NCBI GenBank assembly: GCA_040881945.1 | Contig: JBBECF010000051.1 | Coordinates: 1 to 6,719 of the forward strand | DNA length: 6,719 nt | Direction of reading: 5' to 3' | Origin: JBBECF01 sp040881945 | Lineage (GTDB): Bacteria; Pseudomonadota; Alphaproteobacteria; Dongiales; Dongiaceae | Part shown: positions 1 to 6,719 of the stretch, piece after piece | Layout of the letters: each line of letters begins with the position of its first letter | How positions within the stretch are numbered: the first letter of the stretch is position 1 | Made by a program: the position numbers and the translations under genes | The notes under the pieces: model-generated | Told to the model about the DNA's origin: nothing | Seen by the model: only the letters and a program-made list of their open reading frames with translations | Database searches by the model: none

Positions 1-2
1 AA

Positions 3-49
3 CTGTTACCCATGTCGCCGGTCAGATCTGTTACCCATGTTCCCGGTTG
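3..49. repeat. Tandem direct repeat, possible IS end
   Basis: Two copies of a 20-bp sequence (4-23 and 30-49) lie 26 bp apart and match at 17 of 20 positions. The first 13 bases, CTGTTACCCATGT from positions 3 and 29, are identical. Repeated near-terminal motifs beginning TGT are typical of transposase-binding ends of insertion sequences. I recall similar TGTTACC-type ends in proteobacterial elements, but I cannot name the family here. No transposase reading frame is visible to the right, so this would be an end or remnant of an element lying mostly outside the window, or a solo end. It borders the low-GC block at 1-780, which fits mobile-DNA activity there. Confidence 0.4.
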
Positions 50-121
50 CTCAGGATATGTGCCGCCGTCCGCTTCGACTCTACCAAGTAAACGCTCCAT
101 GTTCAGCATCGACCTTATGGG

Positions 122-796
122 TTACTCCAGGAAACCTCCAAAGAGTGCTGCCAATGCCGTTAGTGCTGCGGCCGCAGCTATTCCAATCGCATGATCCAGG
201 AATTTGTCCGCTATCCGCTTGAGGAGATTGAGCAAAAATCTCTTAAGGTAGTCGCGTCTAACGGTTGAACTATTAAGTAGCTGCCGTCCAGCAGAAAGTT
301 CAGCGATAACTTGCTCCTTACTAGAAAGTCCTTTAGGCCAAGGCATATTATAGCCACTGATGTCTTCAATAACGGCTTCAATCTTAGCTACCGCAGATCG
401 ATGTTTCGGCGATCCCAATGGTATCGAGAGCGTTGATTCCGGCCTTCTTACTGCTCTCTTTTCCTTTCTGAGTCGGGCTGGCTGGTATGAGCCAGTTGAT
501 TTTCTTACCGCGCTTTTCGCCACCTTGCGCCGCCGTTGTTTCAGGAGATTGCGAGCCCTGTCTATACCAGTTGGCAAAATTTCCACATGAAGAAGCCCCG
601 CCATCTGGTGCAGGCTGACCGAACCTTCTTCTCGCCAATGCTCTGCAACAATCTGCATTGTGTTGTTGCTGAGGTGTAGGCTGGCGTGAGCCCCTATCTC
701 TTCCATAATCCAAAATTTTTCGGGATTCTGCCTGTTCATTTTCAACAGCACACATAGCAGCTTTTTCTCAACGTCGTAGAATTCACGCGTGGGCAT
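122..796 (-). CDS. Hypothetical protein, winged-helix-like N-terminus and hydrophobic C-terminal helix
   Basis: This gene encodes a 224-residue protein of unknown function. Residues 7-85 look like a winged helix-turn-helix: a helical start (DVEKKLLCVLLK), a helix-turn-helix-like stretch with EEIGAH, then EEGSVSLHQMAGLLHVEILPTGI in the pattern of a wing followed by a closing helix. Residues 86-120 form a very basic, probably disordered linker. Residues 132-200 are helical (AVAKIEAVIEDISGYN, EQVIAELSAGRQLL), and residues 202-222 are an Ala/Leu/Gly-rich hydrophobic helix preceded by basic residues, suggesting membrane insertion or a packing helix. The helical tail resembles a domain I recall at the C-terminus of many small uncharacterised bacterial proteins; that is memory, not a search. 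The start ATG overlaps the last 14 nt of carA, so the gene could be translated by coupling to carA. The first four residues are encoded inside the carA 3' end, so the native start may have been lost. G+C content is far below that of its neighbours, which suggests horizontal origin. DNA binding and membrane association are inferences. Confidence 0.65.
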   Translation of the reverse strand: MPTREFYDVEKKLLCVLLKMNRQNPEKFWIMEEIGAHASLHLSNNTMQIVAEHWREEGSVSLHQMAGLLHVEILPTGIDRARNLLKQRRRKVAKSAVRKSTGSYQPARLRKEKRAVRRPESTLSIPLGSPKHRSAVAKIEAVIEDISGYNMPWPKGLSSKEQVIAELSAGRQLLNSSTVRRDYLKRFLLNLLKRIADKFLDHAIGIAAAAALTALAALFGGFLE

Positions 797-1982
797 GGCG
801 TTCCATCATCGCAACGAACCTTTGGAACAGGTGCTGGCTATCCTGGGGGCCGGGGGAGGCTTCGGGGTGGTATTGCACCGAGAACACCGGCTTGCCTTCG
901 ACCTTCAGGCCCTCGACGCTCCCGTCGAACAGCGACAGGTGGGTGACCGTCACGCTCACCGGAAGCGAGTCGGGCACGACCACGAAGCCGTGGTTCTGGC
1001 TGGTGATCTCGACGCGGCCGGTGGCGAGTTCCTTGACCGGGTGGTTGGCGCCGCGGTGGCCGCGGTGCATCTTCTCGGTGCGGCCGCCGAGCGCCAGCGC
1101 CAGGAGCTGGTGGCCGAGGCAGATGCCGAAGATCGGGATGCCCGACGCCAGCAGCGCGCGGATCGCCGGCACCGCGTATTCGCCCGTGGCCGCCGGGTCG
1201 CCGGGTCCGTTCGACAGGAAGACGCCGTCCGGCCGGTGGCGCAGGATGTCCTCGGCGGTTGCCGTCGCCGGCACCACGGTGACGCCGCAGCCGAGATCGG
1301 CGAGACAGCGCAGGATGTTCCGCTTGGCGCCGTAATCGACGGCGACGACGCGGTAACGGGGCGCGGTCAGGCGGCCGTAGCCGCGGCCGAGTCGCCAGCC
1401 GGTCTCGTCCCAGTCGTAGGTCTGGCGGCAGGTCACCTCCTTGGCCAGGTCCATGCCCTCGAGCCCGGGCCAGGCGGCGGCCTCGGCGGCGAGGGCGTCG
1501 AGATCGAAGGCGCCGTCCGGGGCATGGGCGACGACGCCGGCGGGGGCGCCGCCGTCGCGGATGCGGCGCGTGAGCCGGCGCGTGTCGACGCCGCCGAGGC
1601 CGACCAACCCGTGCGATTTCAGCCAGTCGTCGAGATGGCGCGTCGCCCGCCAGTTCGACGGCTCGGCGATGTCCGCGGCGAGCACGCAGCCGCGCGCCGC
1701 CGGGGTCGCCGTCTCGATGTCCTCCGGGTTGGCGCCGACATTGCCGATATGCGGGAAGGTGAAGGCGATGATCTGGCCGGCATAGGACGGATCGGTCAGA
1801 ATCTCCTGATAGCCGGTCATCGAGGTGTTGAAGCAGACCTCGCCGACGGCGCGGCCGGCGGCGCCCAGCCCGCGGCCGCGGAAGACCGTGCCGTCGCCGA
1901 GCACCAGCACGCCGCTCGGCCGCTCGTCGGCGCGACTCTCGGCGGCGAAGCTCGCGGCGGGCGTCGGGCGGCTTTCGCTCAT
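783..1982 (-). CDS. carA: Carbamoyl-phosphate synthase small (glutaminase) subunit
   Basis: CarA hydrolyses glutamine and passes ammonia to the large subunit CarB, giving carbamoyl phosphate for pyrimidine and arginine synthesis in the cytoplasm. The protein has 399 residues, slightly longer than the 382 of E. coli, with an extra N-terminal tail of about 20 residues. The CarA-specific N-terminal domain covers roughly residues 24-165, with FNTSMTGYQEILTDPSYAGQ at 51-70. The class I glutamine amidotransferase domain runs from about 210 to 395. It contains LSNGPGDP (256-263), the nucleophile elbow FGICLGHQ with Cys288, SQNHGFVV around His331, and YHPEASPGP with catalytic His372 and Glu374. All catalytic residues are present, so the gene is intact. 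The start is supported by an AGGA-type ribosome site (complement of about 1992-1996). carB is not immediately downstream: after the stop the composition changes abruptly and an unrelated low-GC gene follows. Confidence 0.97.
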   Translation of the reverse strand: MSESRPTPAASFAAESRADERPSGVLVLGDGTVFRGRGLGAAGRAVGEVCFNTSMTGYQEILTDPSYAGQIIAFTFPHIGNVGANPEDIETATPAARGCVLAADIAEPSNWRATRHLDDWLKSHGLVGLGGVDTRRLTRRIRDGGAPAGVVAHAPDGAFDLDALAAEAAAWPGLEGMDLAKEVTCRQTYDWDETGWRLGRGYGRLTAPRYRVVAVDYGAKRNILRCLADLGCGVTVVPATATAEDILRHRPDGVFLSNGPGDPAATGEYAVPAIRALLASGIPIFGICLGHQLLALALGGRTEKMHRGHRGANHPVKELATGRVEITSQNHGFVVVPDSLPVSVTVTHLSLFDGSVEGLKVEGKPVFSVQYHPEASPGPQDSQHLFQRFVAMMERHAHA

Positions 1983-2062
1983 GGGCGGCGGATCCTGAGG
2001 GCGCTGCCGAAGCGGGGCGGGGCCGCAGGCGGCGACGATGCGGCGGCGCGGGCCGCGCGCCT

Positions 2063-2090
2063 ACTTAAGCGAAGAGCGCCCTGCCGTCAA
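2063..2090 (-). promoter_or_regulatory. Candidate sigma-70 promoter for carA
   Basis: Read on the minus strand, TTGACG (complement of 2085-2090) matches the -35 consensus at five of six positions. It is followed after 16 bp by TTAAGT (complement of 2063-2068), or after 17 bp by TAAGTA, as a relaxed -10. This is the only AT-rich patch at a sensible distance upstream of carA and would give a leader of roughly 70 nt. The -35 is good and the -10 is poor, so the call is tentative. No pyrimidine-responsive attenuator is visible in the leader. Confidence 0.4.
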
Positions 2091-2148
2091 GCCTGCTTCT
2101 GCGCTCTTTGTCTTTTTATTTCAGAGCGTTAGAGAACGAGGCCGGAAA

Positions 2149-2177
2149 TTGCCTCGGGGCCGGAAATCCTGTAACGT
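2149..2177 (+). promoter_or_regulatory. Weak candidate promoter for yqeY (and possibly dnaG-rpoD)
   Basis: TTGCCT (2149-2154) and TAACGT (2172-2177) are separated by 17 bp and would start transcription about 30 nt before the yqeY start. Matches to consensus are four of six and three of six. The -35 overlaps the right arm of a small hairpin (arms CGAGGC 2137-2142 and GCCTCG 2151-2156), and GGCCGGAAAT occurs twice, at 2140-2149 and 2158-2167. The call is chosen mainly on position and spacing, so confidence is low. Confidence 0.2.
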
Positions 2178-2198
2178 CGGCGCCTCGCCCGACAATCC

Positions 2199-2203
2199 GG
2201 GAG
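2199..2203 (+). promoter_or_regulatory. Ribosome binding site deciding the yqeY start
   Basis: GGGAG lies 9 nt before the ATG at 2213. It favours this ATG over an upstream in-frame TTG at 2108, whose extra 35 residues have no resemblance to the family. Confidence 0.6.
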
Positions 2204-2212
2204 ATCGACGCC

Positions 2213-2668
2213 ATGCTGCGTGCGCGCCTCAGTGAGGAATTGAAGGCCGCGATGAAGGCCAAGGAGACGAGGACCACCTCGACCCTGCGCCTGATCCTCG
2301 CGGCCCTCAAGGACCGTGACATCGCCGCCCGCGGCAAGGGCAAGACCGATGGCATCGACGACACCGAAATCTTCGACATGATGCAGAAGATGGTGCGCCA
2401 GCGCCACGAGAGCATCGAAGCCTACGAGGGCGGCGGCCGCCCCGAACTGGCGAAGCAGGAAGCCGAGGAGATCGTCATCATCGAGCGCTTCCTGCCCAAG
2501 CAGATGGACGAAGCCGAGATGACGGTCGCGGTCGACCAGGCGATCGACGAGGTCGGGGCCGTCGGCCTCAAGGACATGGGCCGGGTGATGGCGGGCCTCA
2601 AGCAAAGCTTCGTCGGCCGCATGGATTTCGCCAAGGCCGGGGCCCTGGTCAAGCGCAAGCTCGGCTGA
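2213..2668 (+). CDS. yqeY: GatB/YqeY domain-containing protein
   Basis: This is a 151-residue stand-alone GatB/YqeY-domain protein. The family is related to the helical tail of GatB, the tRNA-binding part of the Glu/Asp-tRNA amidotransferase. The cellular role of the stand-alone protein is not firmly known; tRNA interaction is an inference from that homology. The N-terminal part (MLRARLSEELKAAMKAKE, then TTSTLRLILAALKDRDIA at 21-38) and the conserved core (RQRHESIEAYEGGGRPELA at 62-80, EEIVIIERFLPKQM at 85-98) are characteristic. The C-terminal part (VGLKDMGRVMAGLKQSF at 117-133) is the expected small helical domain, and the length matches the usual roughly 150 residues. The gene is divergent from carA and lies upstream of dnaG and rpoD in the same direction, an arrangement common in alphaproteobacteria. 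It is separated from dnaG by 225 bp that contain a miniature element. Confidence 0.93.
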   Translation: MLRARLSEELKAAMKAKETRTTSTLRLILAALKDRDIAARGKGKTDGIDDTEIFDMMQKMVRQRHESIEAYEGGGRPELAKQEAEEIVIIERFLPKQMDEAEMTVAVDQAIDEVGAVGLKDMGRVMAGLKQSFVGRMDFAKAGALVKRKLG

Positions 2669-2725
2669 CGAAGCCCGTGGCCTGGCGGCCCTACGCCGGC
2701 GCGGCGCGACCTGCTAGTGTCCCGT

Positions 2726-2754
2726 CCCCGAAATTCGTGTAGCGAATTTCGGGG
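2726..2754. repeat. Left hairpin of the miniature element
   Basis: Arms CCCCGAAATTCG (2726-2737) and CGAATTTCGGGG (2743-2754) pair perfectly over 12 bp around the loop TGTAG. No T-run follows, so it is not a classical intrinsic terminator on the plus strand. Confidence 0.85.
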
Positions 2755-2821
2755 TGAACGGGCCACTATTTGAATTTAGTGGCCTGCTTACTCGCCTCGC
2801 TGGCGCTCCGGCGCAGCGGGT

Positions 2822-2849
2822 CCCAGAAATTCGAATACGAATTTCTGGG
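2822..2849. repeat. Right hairpin of the miniature element
   Basis: Arms CCCAGAAATTCG (2822-2833) and CGAATTTCTGGG (2838-2849) pair perfectly over 12 bp around the loop AATA. Compared with the left hairpin, C:G at one stem position is replaced by A:T. The change is compensatory on both arms, so the stem is kept while the sequence varies. Confidence 0.85.
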
Positions 2850-2893
2850 GCAGGACACTAGAGTGTCGGCGGCTTTCATCGGACCCTCCGCCC

Positions 2894-4738
2894 ATGGCGT
2901 TTCCGGCGCAATTCCTCGACGAGCTCCGCAACCGGCTGTCGATCGCCGAGGTGGTCGGCCGCCGGGTCCGCCTGCAGAAGCGCGGGCGCGAGCATGTCGG
3001 CCTGTGCCCGTTCCACAACGAGAAGACGCCGTCCTTCACGGTCAGCGAGGAGAAGGGGTTCTTCCACTGCTTCGGCTGCGGCGCGCACGGCGACGTGGTC
3101 GGCTTCGTCATGCGCAGCGACGGTCTCGCCTTCCCCGAGGCGGTCGAACGGCTGGCCGAACAGGCCGGTCTGCCGGTGCCGGCGAGCTCGCCCGAGGAGC
3201 GCGGCCAGGCCCAGCGACAGGCGACGCTTCATGCCGTCAACGAGGCGGCGGCGGCCTGGTTCGAGGGTCAGTTGCGCGGCGCCGGCGGCCGCGTTGCCCT
3301 CGACTACCTCCGGGGGCGCGGCATCGAGGAGCAAACCGTCGGCCGGTTTCGCCTGGGCTACGCGCCGGACAGCCGCGGTGCGTTGAAGGCGGCGCTCGCC
3401 GGCGCCGGCTTCCCCGAGCCGCTGGCGGTCGAAGCCGGGCTGCTGATCCGGCCCGAGGGCGGCGGCGCCAGCTACGACCGCTTCCGCGGCCGCGTCATGT
3501 TCCCGATCGCCGATCGCCGCGGCCGGGTCATCGCCTTCGGCGGGCGGACTCTCGGCGACGGCGAGCCGAAATACCTGAATTCGCCGGAGACGCCCCTGTT
3601 TCACAAGGGGCGCGTGCTCTACGGCCTTGCCCAGGCGACGCGCCCGCCGGCGGCGGCGGACGCGGACGAGATCGTCGTTGCCGAGGGGTACATGGACGTG
3701 ATCGCCCTGGTCCAGTCGGGTGCCGGACGGGCGGTGGCGCCGCTCGGCACGGCGCTCACCGAGGAGCAGATCGCGCAGCTCTGGCGGCTCGCGCCGGAGC
3801 CCGTGCTGTGCTTCGACGGCGATGCCGCCGGGCAACGCGCCGCGGCGCGCGCGGCCGATCGCGCCCTGCCCCTGTTGGCGCCGGGGCGGTCCCTGCGCTT
3901 CGCGCTGCTGCCGCCGGGCGACGACCCCGACAGCCTGATCCGGGCGCACGGCCGCGAGGCGATGCGCGAGATCGTCGAGCGGGCGGAGCCGTTGGTCGCC
4001 CTGTTGTGGGAGCTGGAGACCGCGGGCCGCGCCTTCGACACGCCGGAACGCCGTGCCGGCCTGCGCCAGCGTCTGTACGAGCGGCTGCGGCGGATCGCCG
4101 ACAGGTCGGTCGAGCAGGCCTATCGGATCGAGATGGACCGGCGGCTGGACGAGGCGTTCGGCCGCGGCCCGGCGCGCCCCGGCGCCCGCTACCGCCCGGC
4201 CGCCGCCGGCCCGGCCGGCGGCCAGGCCGCCCGGCTCGGCACGGCGGGGCGCGGGCGGCTGCAGCAGGAAATCCTGCTGGCGACGGTGATCAACCATCCG
4301 GGTCTGCTGACCGGCCACGCCGAGGCGCTGGCCGGGATAACCCTGCCGGCGGCCGAGCTCGACGATCTGCGGCGGGCCATAATAGACCTCGCCGCCGGCC
4401 ATCCGGACCTTGACACGGCAACGCTCAAAGACCACTTGACGCGGCACGGCTTCTCGCGGGTTCTGGACATCCTATTGATCAACGCCAAGAGCACGCGTTT
4501 CGCGGGCCTGGAGGCGCCGGCCGAGGAGGCCGGGGCCGGGCTGGCGCATGTGCTCGGCCTGATGCGGGAGCGCGAAGCCTGGCGCGAGGCGCATACGACC
4601 GCGCGCCGGCTGGGCGAGGACCCGACGGACGAGACGCAACACCGGTTGCAGGAGCAGTTGCGGGCGCTTCAGGACGGCGAAAGCCGCCGGCAAGACCTCG
4701 ATCGCGACGAGGCGCCTTCGGTACGGGTTAAGAGTTAG
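2894..4738 (+). CDS. dnaG: DNA primase
   Basis: DnaG makes the RNA primers for leading- and lagging-strand DNA synthesis and works with the replicative helicase DnaB. The protein has 614 residues, in the normal bacterial range. The N-terminal CHC2 zinc domain is intact, with Cys38, His41, Cys59 and Cys62 in CPFHNEKTPSFTV and FHCFGCGAHGD. The catalytic core follows (about 110-420), with FRGRVMFPI (197-205), the YLNSPETPLFHKG motif (227-239) and the Toprim residues: Glu264 in VVAEGYMDVI, Asp308 and Asp310 in CFDGDAAG, and DDPDSL (343-348). An Ala/Gly/Pro/Arg-rich linker (about 425-455) leads to the helical C-terminal domain (456-600) expected to bind DnaB. The start gives the usual MxFPxxFLDELRxRL opening. 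Its ribosome site is weak: GGAC at 2881-2884 is the best candidate. A miniature element ends 32 bp upstream. rpoD follows after 86 bp in the same direction. Confidence 0.97.
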   Translation: MAFPAQFLDELRNRLSIAEVVGRRVRLQKRGREHVGLCPFHNEKTPSFTVSEEKGFFHCFGCGAHGDVVGFVMRSDGLAFPEAVERLAEQAGLPVPASSPEERGQAQRQATLHAVNEAAAAWFEGQLRGAGGRVALDYLRGRGIEEQTVGRFRLGYAPDSRGALKAALAGAGFPEPLAVEAGLLIRPEGGGASYDRFRGRVMFPIADRRGRVIAFGGRTLGDGEPKYLNSPETPLFHKGRVLYGLAQATRPPAAADADEIVVAEGYMDVIALVQSGAGRAVAPLGTALTEEQIAQLWRLAPEPVLCFDGDAAGQRAAARAADRALPLLAPGRSLRFALLPPGDDPDSLIRAHGREAMREIVERAEPLVALLWELETAGRAFDTPERRAGLRQRLYERLRRIADRSVEQAYRIEMDRRLDEAFGRGPARPGARYRPAAAGPAGGQAARLGTAGRGRLQQEILLATVINHPGLLTGHAEALAGITLPAAELDDLRRAIIDLAAGHPDLDTATLKDHLTRHGFSRVLDILLINAKSTRFAGLEAPAEEAGAGLAHVLGLMREREAWREAHTTARRLGEDPTDETQHRLQEQLRALQDGESRRQDLDRDEAPSVRVKS

Positions 4739-4824
4739 CGACCGGCGTCGCCGTAGGGGGCCGGACCCCCGGGGCGCGCGCGGTTCTTGTCGGACGACGG
4801 ACGAATTTTCTGGGCAGGTGCGGC

Positions 4825-6719
<1,895 letters not shown>

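Larger units (their letters stand above)
2714..2861. mobile_element. Palindrome-rich miniature inverted-repeat element (MITE-like), 148 bp
   Basis: Both ends carry CTAG (2714-2717 and 2858-2861), and the termini are imperfect inverted repeats of about 40 bp. The left end begins CTAGTGTCCCGTCCCC. The complement of the right end begins CTAGTGTCCTGCCCCA. Both then continue with GAAATTCG, a short loop and CGAATTTC. Inside are four possible hairpins: 12-bp perfect stems at 2726-2754 and 2822-2849, an 8-bp perfect stem at 2761-2784 (GGCCACTA/TAGTGGCC), and a GC-rich stem with one bulge at 2798-2818. There is no coding capacity. The CTAG borders fit insertion at a TA dinucleotide, as for IS630/mariner-type elements, but the family is an inference. 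It lies between yqeY and dnaG and would form strong structure in a shared transcript. Confidence 0.7.

Noticed and set aside
789..2132. Long open frame on the plus strand opposite carA
   Set aside because: It is a GC-driven antisense shadow with Ala/Arg/Val-rich low-information protein. The minus strand has a fully conserved CarA.
2108..2212. N-terminal extension of yqeY from the TTG at 2108
   Set aside because: The extension is unlike the family, has no ribosome site, and the ATG at 2213 has a good one.
2726..2754. Left hairpin as an intrinsic terminator for yqeY
   Set aside because: The strong stem is followed by TGAACGGG and not a T-run; it is better explained as part of the inverted-repeat element.
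4410..4441. TTGACA (4410-4415) and TTGACG (4436-4441) inside dnaG as internal rpoD promoters
   Set aside because: No acceptable -10 lies 16-18 bp downstream of either, so these are probably chance coding matches. An internal promoter elsewhere is still possible.
2876..4447. Long minus-strand open frame opposite dnaG and a second plus frame at 2770-4413
   Set aside because: Both are Arg/Ala/Gly-rich frames without recognisable domains, over an intact DnaG with all motifs.
4756..4770. GGGGG-CCGGA-CCCCC hairpin between dnaG and rpoD as a terminator
   Set aside because: The stem is only 5 bp with no T-run after it, and a termination point before rpoD is not supported.

Overview
The window looks like a chromosomal housekeeping segment from a high-GC alphaproteobacterium, probably Rhodospirillales-like. 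This rests on the very GC-rich third codon positions, the style of the RpoD and DnaG proteins, and the layout of carA divergent from a yqeY-dnaG-rpoD group. The genus cannot be read from the sequence.

Left end (1-796): this part differs sharply in base composition from the rest. Sample counts are 27/60 G+C at 241-300 against 44/60 at 1081-1140. It holds one minus-strand gene of unknown function. The predicted protein has an N-terminal winged-helix-like part, a basic linker and a C-terminal hydrophobic helix. Outside the gene, at positions 3-49, lie two copies of a roughly 20-bp sequence in tandem, which resemble the end of an insertion sequence. The low-GC block starts essentially at the stop codon of carA, where carB is often found in related bacteria. 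It therefore looks like acquired accessory DNA placed behind carA, although an assembly join cannot be excluded.

Middle (783-2668): carA, the glutaminase subunit of carbamoyl-phosphate synthetase, is complete on the minus strand. It diverges across a 230-bp intergenic region from a small GatB/YqeY-domain gene. The intergenic region carries a plausible carA promoter and a weaker candidate for yqeY.

Right part (2669-6719): yqeY, dnaG (primase) and rpoD (primary sigma factor, cut by the window end) run in the same direction, an alphaproteobacterial version of the macromolecular-synthesis operon linking DNA replication initiation and transcription. A 148-bp palindrome-rich element bounded by CTAG with imperfect inverted termini sits between yqeY and dnaG and ends only 32 bp before the dnaG start. 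It looks like a non-autonomous miniature transposable element. A 24-bp in-frame tandem repeat lies in the variable spacer region of rpoD.

The points most worth following up are the unknown winged-helix/hydrophobic-tail gene behind carA and the hairpin-rich miniature element inside the primase-sigma operon. No complete multi-gene novel system is visible in this window.
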